NCBI RefSeq assembly: GCF_017357405.1
Contig: NZ_CP071598.1
Span: 124,001-188,000 of the forward strand
Length of the DNA stretch: 64,000 bases
Reading direction: 5' to 3'
Source of the DNA: Halomontanus rarus
GTDB taxonomy: Archaea; Halobacteriota; Halobacteria; Halobacteriales; Natrialbaceae
Shown here: piece by piece, positions 7,940 through 15,942 of the stretch
Position numbering within the stretch: position 1 is the stretch's first letter
Layout: each line of letters opens with the position of its first letter
Notes under the pieces: model-generated
What the model was told of the DNA's origin: nothing
Seen by the model: the letters and a program-made list of their open reading frames with translations, nothing else
Database searches by the model: none
Made by a program: the position numbers and the translations under genes

Positions 7940-8557
7940 TCAATCCAGTCGCTTGAGGTCGCCGCGACGTTCGCGTTGCATGATCCCGCCTGTGAACCGC
8001 CGCAGTTTCTCGACGAGTGCCGCCTCGGTTTCGTAGGTTTCGACCCGTAGATCCCACCGTACCGTCGCCGAACGGATCATCTCACTCGTCACGTCGTCTT
8101 CGTGAACGAAGACCAACCGATCGCCGTGCGTTTCCGCGAGATTCTCGAGGACGCTTCCAGCTTCTTCCCCGACACCGAAGTTGTGGCCGAGAAACGGAAC
8201 GACGAACGCAGTCGCGTTGCTACACCGCGCGTACTCGATGCTCTGTGTCACTGCATCGACATCGTCAGTATCCACGTCGACGTCGAGAGCCAGGAAGGCG
8301 TTCACACCCGGATCTGCCCGCAGTTCGCCCTGTATTCGACGCAGGAGTGCCTGCGCTGCGTCAATCTCGTTTTTGTTCCGGAAGAGTTGGCGTAACGGCC
8401 CGGGAAGTTCGTCGACAGTAATATCTCGGCGGTCCGCCTCACTGAGAACGTAGTTGAGGTTGAACGACTTGTACGGCCCCATCAGGTAGAACAGAAACCG
8501 ATCGTACTTCACGCTCCCCAATCGATCGGCGATCAAGTCCCGCGTGATCTCTCCCAT
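7940..8557 (-). CDS. Conserved haloarchaeal protein, DUF7509-like, predicted alpha/beta fold
   Basis: This is a 205-residue soluble protein. Near the N-terminus is YDRFLFYLMGPYKSFN. The central strand-like NAFLALDVDV is followed by QSIEYARCSNATAFVVPFLGHNFGVGEEAGSVLENL and then RLVFVHEDDVTSEMI. The pattern of hydrophobic strands with a GPYKSF and a GxGxExGS-like helix start resembles Rossmann-like nucleotide-handling folds (deoxyribosyltransferase/TIR-like), but that is inference. I recall this family as DUF7509; confirm by profile search. A TATA-like box about 25 nt upstream of the ATG supports a leaderless transcript. It is divergent from a winged-helix gene with which it shares a 97-bp intergenic region. 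Confidence 0.75.
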   Translation of the reverse strand: MGEITRDLIADRLGSVKYDRFLFYLMGPYKSFNLNYVLSEADRRDITVDELPGPLRQLFRNKNEIDAAQALLRRIQGELRADPGVNAFLALDVDVDTDDVDAVTQSIEYARCSNATAFVVPFLGHNFGVGEEAGSVLENLAETHGDRLVFVHEDDVTSEMIRSATVRWDLRVETYETEAALVEKLRRFTGGIMQRERRGDLKRLD

Positions 8558-8575
8558 AGTGTTCCTGCTCAGGTG

Positions 8576-8588
8576 GAGTATATAAAAG
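8576..8588 (-). promoter_or_regulatory. TATA box for the DUF7509-like gene
   Basis: The minus strand reads TTTTATATAC here, centred about 25 nt upstream of the ATG at 8557. This is the spacing of a leaderless haloarchaeal transcript. Confidence 0.6.
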
Positions 8589-8654
8589 ACGGTGTTTTCA
8601 GTGTTTCTCGGCTTGGCAAAAGCTAAGAGTCTTGCACTCCTTTTCCCAACTACA

Positions 8655-9068
8655 ATGTCGACGGATCAATCGCGTGCGGCCGGCGGGGACACTCCGGACG
8701 ATCCTGAAGACCTGTTGCCGGCGGACAGCGTCCTCAGCCTCGACGAGTATCTCGAGATGCACGCCGCCGTCGGACACCGCACCAGATACGAGATTCTGTA
8801 CCGGCTCGTACACGGCGGCGATATGAGCCCCAAAGAACTCGAGGAGGCGATCGACATCGACGACAGTACCCTCCACTACCACCTCAACAAGCTCCTCGAC
8901 GTCGGCCTGGTCGAGAAGCGCCAGCGGACCGAACGGGGCCAAGACGGGCTGTACACCTACTATCGGCCGACGGTGTTCGGCGAGGTCACGCTCGCGGACG
9001 GCGTCGACGAACTGATCCGCGGCGAGTGGGAGTTCGAGGACCTGTACGACAGTTCGGCTGACGGCTGA
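8655..9068 (+). CDS. Winged-helix (ArsR-like) transcriptional regulator
   Basis: This is a 137-residue DNA-binding protein. After an acidic N-terminus comes SLDEYLEMHAAVGHRTRYEILYRLVHGG, then the helix-turn-helix DMSPKELEEAIDIDDSTLHYHLNKLLDVGLVEKRQR and a beta wing ending YTYYRPT. This arrangement is the haloarchaeal ArsR-like winged helix that binds as a dimer. No cysteine metal site is seen, so it is not an obvious metal sensor. ATG 8655 is preferred over an upstream ATG at 8592 that adds a hydrophobic non-acidic stretch. It is divergent from the DUF7509-like gene, which may be its target. Confidence 0.8.
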   Translation: MSTDQSRAAGGDTPDDPEDLLPADSVLSLDEYLEMHAAVGHRTRYEILYRLVHGGDMSPKELEEAIDIDDSTLHYHLNKLLDVGLVEKRQRTERGQDGLYTYYRPTVFGEVTLADGVDELIRGEWEFEDLYDSSADG

Positions 9069-9427
9069 TCCGATCTGACCTCCCCCGGCTGGCCCGACCT
9101 CGTCCGTGCCGTTTCTTTTGTGTCGAGCTCAACCGTCGAACGACTCGAGTTTTCGGACGAGTTTGGTGTAGAGATCCGGTACCGGGCTCTCCGGACGGCC
9201 TCGAGGTGCGCCGAGGATCCGATAGAACCCTCCGAGGGAGAACCCGGGAGTATATAGGGTCGAAGCATCACTGTACAGACAACCGAAAGACGCGCTGTCC
9301 TTCGCACGGATTGGAACGTACGTCGACGTGTTGCGGGAGCCGTTCTCTGCGGTCGACGTCGGCCCTGATACGTATCGCAACTCGGTTGCACTACCGTGCG
9401 TTTGGACCGCTCTGATCGGCGCACTCA
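9069..9427. other. Intergenic region upstream of RNase J
   Basis: These 359 bases contain no supported gene. A TATA-like GTATATAGGG lies at about 9250. A minus-strand reading of about 30 codons ending near 9129 (LYTKLVRKLESFDG at its C-terminus) looks protein-like but has no start codon, so it may be a gene remnant. Confidence 0.4.
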
Positions 9428-10777
9428 ATGGAAATCGAAATCGCAACTATTGGCGGATACGAGGAAGTCGGCCGGCAGATGACCGCCGTTCGCGCGGGAG
9501 ACGACATCGTTATCTTCGACATGGGGCTGAACCTGTCGAAGGTCCTCATTCACGACAACATCCGGACGGAAGGAATGCACAGCTTAGATCTGATCGACAT
9601 GGGCGCGATCCCGGACGACCGGATCATGTCCGACCTCGAGGGCGACGTGCAGGCGATCGTGCCGACCCACGGTCACTTAGACCACATCGGCGCCATCTCG
9701 AAGCTGGCCCACCGGTACGACGCGCCGGTCGTCGCGACACCGTTCACCATCGAACTCGTCAAACAGGAACTGCAGGACGAACAGAAGTTCGACTCGGGGA
9801 ACGACTTAGTCAAGATGGACCCCGGCGAGACGATGTCCATCGGCGACAGCGGACAGGTCGACCTCGAGTTCGTGAACGTGACCCACTCGATCATCGACGC
9901 GATCAACCCGGTGCTTCACACGCCGGAAGGCGCTGTCGTCTACGGACTGGACAAGCGCATGGATCACACGCCGGTCATCGGCGATCCGATCGACATGGAG
10001 CGCTTCCGCGAAATCGGTCGCGAGGGCGAGGGTGTCCTCTGTTACATCGAGGACTGTACCAACGCGAACAAGAAGGGTCGAACCCCTTCCGAAAACGTCG
10101 CTCGAGAGCACCTCCGGGACGTCCTCTACAGCATGGAGGACTACGACGGCGGCATCGTCGCAACGACGTTCTCCTCACACATCGCCCGCGTGAAGAGCCT
10201 CGTCGAGTTCGCGAAGGATATCGGTCGCCAGCCCGTTCTGCTCGGCCGGTCGATGGAGAAGTACTCCGGAACCGCCGAGCGACTCGACTTCGTCGAATTC
10301 CCGGACGACCTCGGGATGTTCGGGCATCGAAACTCGGTCGACCAGTCGTTCGAGCGGATCATGAACGAGGGCAAGGAGAACTTCCTGCCCGTCGTCACGG
10401 GTCACCAGGGCGAACCGCGAGCGATGCTCACGCGGATGGCCCGCGGCGAGACGCCCTACGAACTCGACAATGGCGACAAGGTCGTCTTCTCCGCTCGCGT
10501 CATTCCCGAACCGACAAACGAGGGCCAGCGCTACCAGGCCGAAAAACTGCTCGGCATGCAGGGTGCACGCGTCTACGACGACATCCACGTCTCGGGCCAC
10601 CTCTGCCAGGAAGGCCACTACACGATGCTCGATGCCCTCCAGCCCCAGCACATCATCCCCGCTCACCAGAATCTCAAAGGACTCTCGGGATACGTCGATC
10701 TCGCGTCCAACAACGGGTACAAACTCGGTCGTGACCTCCACGTCACGTCGAACGGCAACATCATTCAGATCGTGTGA
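9428..10777 (+). CDS. rnj: Ribonuclease J (archaeal RNase J, MBL/beta-CASP family)
   Basis: This is a 449-residue metallo-beta-lactamase/beta-CASP nuclease of the archaeal RNase J type, a 5'-3' exoribonuclease in RNA turnover and maturation. The MBL motifs are visible: [10 protein letters not shown] (motif 2, residues 76-85), [12 protein letters not shown] (His of motif 3), [11 protein letters not shown] (motif 4 Asp), [10 protein letters not shown] in the beta-CASP part, and [26 protein letters not shown] carrying the C-terminal His motifs. Length and the N-terminal [21 protein letters not shown] are typical, so the ATG at 9428 is firm. The stop codon coincides with the outermost bases of an IS200/IS605-like end. 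Confidence 0.92.
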   Translation: MEIEIATIGGYEEVGRQMTAVRAGDDIVIFDMGLNLSKVLIHDNIRTEGMHSLDLIDMGAIPDDRIMSDLEGDVQAIVPTHGHLDHIGAISKLAHRYDAPVVATPFTIELVKQELQDEQKFDSGNDLVKMDPGETMSIGDSGQVDLEFVNVTHSIIDAINPVLHTPEGAVVYGLDKRMDHTPVIGDPIDMERFREIGREGEGVLCYIEDCTNANKKGRTPSENVAREHLRDVLYSMEDYDGGIVATTFSSHIARVKSLVEFAKDIGRQPVLLGRSMEKYSGTAERLDFVEFPDDLGMFGHRNSVDQSFERIMNEGKENFLPVVTGHQGEPRAMLTRMARGETPYELDNGDKVVFSARVIPEPTNEGQRYQAEKLLGMQGARVYDDIHVSGHLCQEGHYTMLDALQPQHIIPAHQNLKGLSGYVDLASNNGYKLGRDLHVTSNGNIIQIV

Positions 10778-10806
10778 TATCCTCCCCGCCGTGACCGGCG
10801 GGATTC
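10775..10806 (-). mobile_element. Isolated IS200/IS605 (IS1341-type) right-end hairpin
   Basis: The plus strand reads TGATATCCTCCCC, then a hairpin of CCCGCCG (10785-10791), loop TGAC and CGGCGGG (10796-10802), then ATTC. This matches the right end common in haloarchaeal IS200/IS605 elements (TGACATCCTCCCC plus stem plus GATTC) with one mismatch in the outer block. Read on the minus strand it is a right end, so the element body would extend to higher coordinates. No tnpA or tnpB is present there. It may be a non-autonomous derivative or a relic, or a hairpin terminator for RNase J. Confidence 0.55.
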
Positions 10807-11435
10807 TCTCCTCACATAAAGATAGCACAGTCGATCACCGCCCGCACCTCGGTCGGTGTTCGTCGACCACGCTAGAGTGCCAACTACTGGTCTCTTCCAA
10901 CTGACAGCAATACCACTCTTATCATTTTCTCATATAGTTAGATCGATAGGGTGGTTCGGTAGATACACTGCGATCGCAACGCGTCCGACCGCTCGAGTGC
11001 AACCGACCCCACCCGCTAGTACCGAATCGCGTGGTGTAGGACACCTCGGGTCGGCCCGACGACCAGCGTTCGTCTTCGAGGCGGTCGTTCTCCCGCGACG
11101 ACGATCGGTTCGACGCCGATCGTTTATCGGGGCTCTGTGAGTATCGGACGATGCGGTGGACCGACAGCCTGGGAACCCATACCGGGCTGAAGAGAACACG
11201 AGGCGGCTCCTATTGCTGCTTCGGATCTGGGAGATCGGACGAGTTCGGTCAGTCAGCGTTTCACCGGCGAGAGATCTTATTTCGGCACGGGACCGGCGTG
11301 AAGTAGAGCCCATTCGAACAGCTATAGACACTGATAAAAAACGACAACTACCGATTCGAATATCTGTTTTAAAACTGGAACGGTGGCATCCGTTGCACCG
11401 CCTTCGGGAGTCGTCTCTCGACTCGAGTCGAGCGG
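10807..11435. other. Gene-poor region next to the IS-like end
   Basis: About 630 bases hold AT-rich patches (10915-10940, 11330-11370) and no confident gene. The length is of the order reported for IS605-derived miniature elements in haloarchaea, but no matching left end could be defined by eye. One short ORF with correctly placed TATA-like sequence is listed separately. Confidence 0.4.
11151..11306 (+). CDS. Possible 51-residue ORF
   Basis: The ATG at 11151 is preceded by GTTTATCGG about 26 nt upstream, the right place for a leaderless start. The product (MRWTDSLGTHTGLKRTRGG...) is basic and Cys/Gly-containing, unlike typical haloarchaeal proteins, and no family is recognised. It could be a relic within the IS-adjacent region. 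Confidence 0.2.
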   Translation: MRWTDSLGTHTGLKRTRGGSYCCFGSGRSDEFGQSAFHRREILFRHGTGVK

Positions 11436-12638
11436 TCACTCCCCGGACGCGTCGTCCACTCCGATCGCCTCGTCGGCCGCGATCCGGTCGATCTCGTCGT
11501 CGCTGTAGCCGAGTTCGCCGAGGACGTCCCGCGTATCCTCGCCGAGACCCGGCGGCGAACGGGCAGCGGCGGGTTCGGAGCCGGACATCTCGACGGGGAC
11601 GCCCGTCGTCTCGAACGTTCCGCCCTCCGGGTGGTCCAGCTCGAGGATCATGTCGTTGTGTTGAACCTGCGGATTCGACGCCACCTCGGTCGGGTAACGG
11701 ACCGCACTCGCCTGGACGTCCGCGTCGACGAGTTCGTCGACGACCTCGTCGGTCGGTCGTGTCTCGGTGTAGGATTCGATGGTGTCGTGGATCTCGTCGC
11801 GGCGTTCGAACAGCTCCCGTTGCCCGTCGTACCCGGTCAGGCCGTCGAGGTCGAAGGTGTCGGCGATCGTCTCGAGCGGTGCCATTCCGATCGCGACGTG
11901 GCCGTCGTCGGTCTCGTAGATTCCGTAGGGCGGGTAGAGGTACGGGTGCCCGTGGGTCTTCTCGCCGCGGTCGAGGTCTTCACCCACGTTCATCGCGTAC
12001 GTGAGTTCGTTACACTGGAGGTCGACGGCCGCGTTGAGGAGGTTCGTCTCCACTTTCTGGCCCTCGCCGGTTCGTTCCTTGTGGTACAGCGCCTGGAGGG
12101 TGTGCATCGCCGCGAGCGTCGCGGTGTGTTCGTCGACGACGACGGTGCCGGCCGGCGTCGGCGGCTCGCCGGCGCGCCCGGTGTAGCTCGTCAGCCCGGT
12201 CATCGCCTGGTAGATCAAGTCCTGTCCCGGTCGATCCGCGTACGGGCCCGACGAGCCGTAGCCCGAGATCTCCACGTAGATGATTTCGGGGTTGCGTTCG
12301 GTGACGTCGTCGTAGCTCAACCCGAGTCGGGACATGACGCCGGGCCGGTAATTGTGGACGAGCACGTCGGCCTCCTCGACGATTTTCGTGGCGGCGCGGT
12401 GACCCTCCTCGGTCTTGAGGTCGAGCGCCACGCTTCGTTTGTTCCGGTTCATCGTCAGGTACCCGATCCCGGTTCCGTCGAGTAACGTTCCGCGATAGCT
12501 CATCTCCCGCTGCACGTCGCCCGTCGGTCGTTCGATTTTGATCACGTCCGCCCCCATGTCGCCGAGTTTCTGCGTCGACCACCCGCCGGCCATGAGTTGC
12601 GTGAAATCGGCGACAGTGACGTCTGTAAGCGTCTGCAT
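11436..12638 (-). CDS. Class III CoA-transferase (CaiB/BaiF family)
   Basis: This is a 400-residue cytosolic enzyme that moves CoA between carboxylic acids. The N-terminal LTDVTVADFTQLMAGGWSTQKLGDMGADVIKIE is the family's characteristic first block, followed by MNRNKRSVALDLKTEEGH and VLVHNYRPGVMSRLGL. GQDLIYQAMTGL carries the expected catalytic Asp (around residue 165), and later HPYLYPPYGIYETDDGHVAIG is conserved. A TATA-like CTTTTAG lies 26 nt upstream on the minus strand. It is monocistronic here. The acyl-CoA synthetase and hydratase 5-7 kb away could supply or consume its acyl-CoA, as in carnitine-type pathways, but the substrate is unknown. Confidence 0.88.
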   Translation of the reverse strand: MQTLTDVTVADFTQLMAGGWSTQKLGDMGADVIKIERPTGDVQREMSYRGTLLDGTGIGYLTMNRNKRSVALDLKTEEGHRAATKIVEEADVLVHNYRPGVMSRLGLSYDDVTERNPEIIYVEISGYGSSGPYADRPGQDLIYQAMTGLTSYTGRAGEPPTPAGTVVVDEHTATLAAMHTLQALYHKERTGEGQKVETNLLNAAVDLQCNELTYAMNVGEDLDRGEKTHGHPYLYPPYGIYETDDGHVAIGMAPLETIADTFDLDGLTGYDGQRELFERRDEIHDTIESYTETRPTDEVVDELVDADVQASAVRYPTEVASNPQVQHNDMILELDHPEGGTFETTGVPVEMSGSEPAAARSPPGLGEDTRDVLGELGYSDDEIDRIAADEAIGVDDASGE

Positions 12639-13007
12639 ACTGAATCTATTCAGGAGAGAGAACCGCTAAAAGGTTGTGGTGGGACTCACTCTCCCGAAAT
12701 CGTTCGTTCCGGACTCCAACCCGCTCATAGCGATCGACTCGAGGTGGTCTCGCTCCGCTCGTCTCGACGTCACAGCTGGGACGGGCCGCTAGCAGTCGTT
12801 TCCCGCGCAACCGCGAACGGGATGCGGGTACACCGATACCCAGCGCCAGCGATCCGTACGAGACCCTCACGGCGCTTCCTCGCGGTCGGATGCGTACCGG
12901 TCGTCGGTGGCCGATGGTCGGTCGTCAGGGCTCGAGGTGAGCGTCGACGGATGGAGACGACTGGTCGCGTATCGATCCACTATCGGAACGGGTGGACGCG
13001 TAGAAAG
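12639..13007. other. Intergenic region, nothing recognised
   Basis: This stretch of 369 bases contains the promoter of the CoA-transferase near 12664. I see no gene or repeat in the rest. The ORFs on both strands are Arg/Ser-rich shadows. Confidence 0.4.
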
Positions 13008-13319
13008 TCACGCCTCTCCCTGCGAGCGGAGACGAATCTCCGTTTGCCCAACGGTGACTTCGTATCCACAGTAGGAGAACACGAGCCGATCCACCGAGCT
13101 GGCGGTCTCCGACGGAAACAACTGATTCAGTACGTCGGGATCGATGCTGTCGATCAGCGGTGGGAGCTCGAGGGGATCACACCCGTTCAGATCCGCAACG
13201 GCCCTGACGACTGCAGAAACCGGTGTCGACTGCGTCCCGTTCGCCCACCGGATCCTGTGGCCGTCCGTCTCGTCGAGATGATCTTCTGTAGACGGAATAT
13301 GTGTGTCACTATTTGCCAT
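13008..13319 (-). CDS. HalOD1 output domain protein
   Basis: This is a 103-residue acidic protein. The pattern TPVSAVVRAVADLNGCDPLELPPLIDSIDPDVLNQLF followed by DRLVFSYCGYEVTVGQTEIRLR is the HalOD1 domain, a small alpha/beta output module confined to haloarchaea. It is found alone or on signalling proteins. The molecular role is not established. It sits upstream of and divergent from the IclR regulator, so it might share that promoter region or be independent. Confidence 0.8.
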   Translation of the reverse strand: MANSDTHIPSTEDHLDETDGHRIRWANGTQSTPVSAVVRAVADLNGCDPLELPPLIDSIDPDVLNQLFPSETASSVDRLVFSYCGYEVTVGQTEIRLRSQGEA

Positions 13320-13490
13320 TGTTAACCCCTACAATCGTTACCTACAAAAGTCTTCTGAGCGACCGAGAGAAGTATTCAACTAACTGTCGTCACTCGCCAA
13401 TTTGGGGGCCGGAATCGGTACCGTTCGTCTGCAACCGATTCGACCGGAGCGAATGGAACCGTCCGAGGCCGGACGCGACCGTCGGCCGAC

Positions 13491-13517
13491 ATTCGACAAT
13501 ACCAAACATTTAGACGA
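13491..13517 (+). promoter_or_regulatory. IclR gene promoter/operator element, copy 1
   Basis: The element reads ATTCG, two variable bases, AATACCAAAC, then ATTTAGACGA. ACCAAAC followed by ATTTAG fits a haloarchaeal BRE plus TATA box about 28 nt before the ATG at 13541. A close second copy occurs at 14516-14541. Confidence 0.5.
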
Positions 13518-13540
13518 TGCGCGCCGAACTATCTTCGACG

Positions 13541-14311
13541 ATGGCTCCCAAGAAAGCGAAAAATCCGGTGCGATCGATCGAACGAGCTACGGAGATACTC
13601 GAGTTACTCAAGGAACTCGACGGTGCGCGACTCGTCGACCTCGAGGGGTACGTCGACCTCTCGAAGGGGACGATCCACAGTTATCTGGCGACCTTAGAGC
13701 AGTGCGGACTCGTCAGTAAGGATGGATCGACCTACAACATCGGCCTGAACAGCCTCACGCTCGGCGGGTACGCCCGGGACCGCCAACCGCTGTACGTTCT
13801 CGGCCGCGAGGGTGCCGACGAACTGGCCGAGCAGACGGGCGAACTGGTCGCGCTGATGACCGAGTGGAACGGGCGATCGACGTATCTCTACCAGCGCGCC
13901 GGCGAACGAGCGATGGCGATGGATTCGCATCTGGGCGTGCAGCTTCCGATCCACTGTACGGCGTCGGGAAAGGCGATCCTCTCGGAGCTCCCAGAAGAGC
14001 GCGTCCACGAGATCATCGACGAGCGGGGGTTGCCAGTCTGGACCGACAACACGATAACGGACAGAGCGGCGCTGTTCGAGGAACTCGAGACGATCAGAGA
14101 GCGCGGTATTTCCTTCGACGACGAGGAGCGAATCGACGGGCTTCGGGGAATCGGCGTTCCGATCACGCGAGACGACGACCTCCTCGGTGCGATCGCGCTG
14201 GCCGGACCGGTCAATCGCCTCGAAGGTGACCGGTACCGGGAGGAACTTCCCGATCAACTCACCAAGATCAGGCGGATGATCGATGTGAAAGCGAAGTATC
14301 CGCAGTTGTGA
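13541..14311 (+). CDS. IclR-family transcriptional regulator
   Basis: This is a 256-residue regulator. The N-terminal winged helix (NPVRSIERATEILELLKELDGARLVDLEGYVDLSKGTIHSYLATLEQCGLV) is followed by the IclR effector domain with LPIHCTASGKAILSELPEERV and GISFDDEERIDGLRGIGVPITRDDDLLGAIALAGP. IclR effector domains bind small organic acids or sugars. ATG 13541 fits a leaderless transcript from the TATA-like sequence at 13508; an in-frame ATG at 13517 is the alternative and overlaps that box. It precedes the two Gfo/Idh genes and is the most likely regulator of the sugar block downstream. Confidence 0.88.
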   Translation: MAPKKAKNPVRSIERATEILELLKELDGARLVDLEGYVDLSKGTIHSYLATLEQCGLVSKDGSTYNIGLNSLTLGGYARDRQPLYVLGREGADELAEQTGELVALMTEWNGRSTYLYQRAGERAMAMDSHLGVQLPIHCTASGKAILSELPEERVHEIIDERGLPVWTDNTITDRAALFEELETIRERGISFDDEERIDGLRGIGVPITRDDDLLGAIALAGPVNRLEGDRYREELPDQLTKIRRMIDVKAKYPQL

Positions 14312-14394
14312 CGCCCGCTCGTTTTCTCGCCGAGAATGACGCTCACCAGTGCGAACGAGTGCACGAACGAAACCATCGAGAACGCGATCGCCCT

Positions 14395-14419
14395 CGATGT
14401 TCGGTTTCCCCGAACATCG
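14395..14419. promoter_or_regulatory. Perfect 10-bp inverted repeat, 5-nt loop
   Basis: CGATGTTCGG at 14395-14404 and its exact reverse complement at 14410-14419 flank TTTCC. It lies 84 nt after the IclR stop. It could be a terminator-like hairpin for the regulator gene or an operator. Confidence 0.6.
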
Positions 14420-14460
14420 GTAATCGACGAATATCTGTCATTCAGGACACGACTAATACA

Positions 14461-14480
14461 TTACAATCGTATACTTGTAA
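14461..14480. promoter_or_regulatory. Inverted repeat TTACAA-n8-TTGTAA
   Basis: Six-base arms TTACAA and TTGTAA are separated by TCGTATAC in an AT-rich stretch 350 nt upstream of the first Gfo/Idh gene. A dimeric regulator such as the adjacent IclR protein is a plausible binder. Confidence 0.45.
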
Positions 14481-14515
14481 TCCTGTGCTATCCACGGCGG
14501 TATCCACACCGAAAT

Positions 14516-14541
14516 ATTCGGTAATACCAAACTACAGACGA
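14516..14541 (+). promoter_or_regulatory. IclR-promoter-like element, copy 2
   Basis: ATTCG, two variable bases, AATACCAAAC and, after three bases, AGACGA repeat the order seen at 13491-13517 with one base fewer. The sharing suggests a common transcription factor site or a duplicated promoter. Confidence 0.45.
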
Positions 14542-14828
14542 CTGTGGCGGAGGCGCCGGGTTTCTTCGTCGGATGGAGCGGACCGCTGGGTCCGACGACC
14601 GGGTCGACGGCCGATCTTCCGAAGCGACGACCGATCCAATGGGACACGTACTGGCGGCCGAGAGACGGAAGGAGACGCGAGAAGTGCAGAGAGGGAGCGA
14701 ACGCGGGTCGTCCCCACCCAGACGTCCCACGGTCCACACGCCACGGCCGATCCGTGTGTGACGGTAACATTGATGACCCGCGGCGTGAATAGGGAGAGTA
14801 CCAGTACAATGGTGATTCGAGTGATACT

Positions 14829-15941
14829 ATGACGTGGACTGTTGCGGGCATCAACTTCGCTCACTTCCACATGGGCGACAACTTACGGCTGGTCGAAGCG
14901 CACCCAGACGCGGAGATCGTGGGAATCTGCGACGAGGATCCCGACGAGGCGACGCTGGGGTTAGAAGACACCGCCGACGAATTCGGCGTCCCCGACGACC
15001 GCGTCTTTCGCGATCACGAACGCTGTCTCGAGGAAGCGGACCCGGACATCGTCGTCCTCTGTCCGGTGCCGTCGGAACACGCCGACTGGGTCGAGAAGGT
15101 CGCCCCTTACGGCGTGGACGTGATCCTCGAAAAGCCGTTCGCGACGTCCGTTGAGGACGCCGATCGAATCCTCGCGGCGATGGAAGAGGGCGGCGGAAAG
15201 CTCGCCGTCAACTGGCCGCTGGCGTGGTACGAGAGTCACCGCACCACGAAGCGACTGGTGGACGAAGGGACGATCGGCGACGTCCTCGAGGTCCACTACT
15301 ACGACGGGAACAAGGGCAGCGGCCGGTTCACGCAGGTCGAGTACACCGACTCCGGCGAGTTGCACTTCGCCGGCGACGACCTGGAGGATACCGACGAGGC
15401 CGCCGCGACGTGGTGGCACCAGCCCGAACGCGGCGGCGGGTCGCTCAACGACTACCTCGGCTATGGCGTCACGCTCGGGACCTGGTTCCGCGACGGGGAA
15501 CTCCCGCTCGAGGTGACGACCGACACGTACACCCCGGAGTGGTCGCCGGTCGACACCCACAGCGTGACGATCGCGAAGTACGAAACGGGCCTCTCGAAGT
15601 ACGAGACGCGCTGGGGGACGTTCACCGACCCGTGGGTCCACCAGCCACAGCCGAAGTGCGGCTTCGTCCTCGTGGGAACCGAGGGAACGATCAGCAGCTA
15701 CGACTACGAGGAGATGGTCCGCGTCCAGAACGAGGACCATCCGGAGGGCTACGAGGTCGACGTCGACCCGCTCGAGGCACCCCTCGAGAACGTGCTCCAG
15801 TACCTGATCCACTGCCTCGAGAACGACGAGGAGGTCGCGTTCCCGCCGTTGAATCCCGAGCACTGTCGAGAAGCCCAGCGCATCATCGACACCGCACACC
15901 TGAGCGCCGAGCGCGGCGAAACCGTCGAGTTGGTGGATTGA
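14829..15941 (+). CDS. Gfo/Idh/MocA family oxidoreductase
   Basis: This is a 370-residue NAD(P)-dependent sugar or inositol dehydrogenase-like enzyme. The N-terminal Rossmann part (AGINFAHFHMGDNLRLVEAHPDAEIVGICDEDP) lacks a clean GxGxxG, which is unusual. The conserved LEKPFA (about residue 100) keeps the EKP motif, whose Lys is catalytic in the family. The C-terminal alpha/beta domain includes WWHQPERGGGSLNDYLGYG. The next gene, a paralogous family member, starts two bases after the stop, so the pair forms an operon. The substrate is unknown; the surrounding genes point to sugars or sugar acids. Confidence 0.85.
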   Translation: MTWTVAGINFAHFHMGDNLRLVEAHPDAEIVGICDEDPDEATLGLEDTADEFGVPDDRVFRDHERCLEEADPDIVVLCPVPSEHADWVEKVAPYGVDVILEKPFATSVEDADRILAAMEEGGGKLAVNWPLAWYESHRTTKRLVDEGTIGDVLEVHYYDGNKGSGRFTQVEYTDSGELHFAGDDLEDTDEAAATWWHQPERGGGSLNDYLGYGVTLGTWFRDGELPLEVTTDTYTPEWSPVDTHSVTIAKYETGLSKYETRWGTFTDPWVHQPQPKCGFVLVGTEGTISSYDYEEMVRVQNEDHPEGYEVDVDPLEAPLENVLQYLIHCLENDEEVAFPPLNPEHCREAQRIIDTAHLSAERGETVELVD

Positions 15942-15942
15942 G

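Larger units (their letters stand above)
14312..14828. other. Regulatory intergenic region before the Gfo/Idh genes
   Basis: No gene is supported in 517 bases. It carries two inverted repeats (14395-14419 and 14461-14480) and a second copy of the IclR promoter-like element (14516-14541). If transcription of the dehydrogenase genes begins near that element they would have a leader of about 270 nt, long for this group. Confidence 0.55.

Noticed and set aside
12646..12870. 74-codon minus-strand ORF upstream of the CoA-transferase
   Set aside because: It is Ser/Arg-rich with no motif and overlaps the promoter area.
14532..14792. Short ORFs between iclR and the Gfo/Idh operon
   Set aside because: Several frames are open only because of GC content. 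The products are Trp/Arg/Pro-rich and unlike haloarchaeal proteins, and the region contains regulatory repeats.
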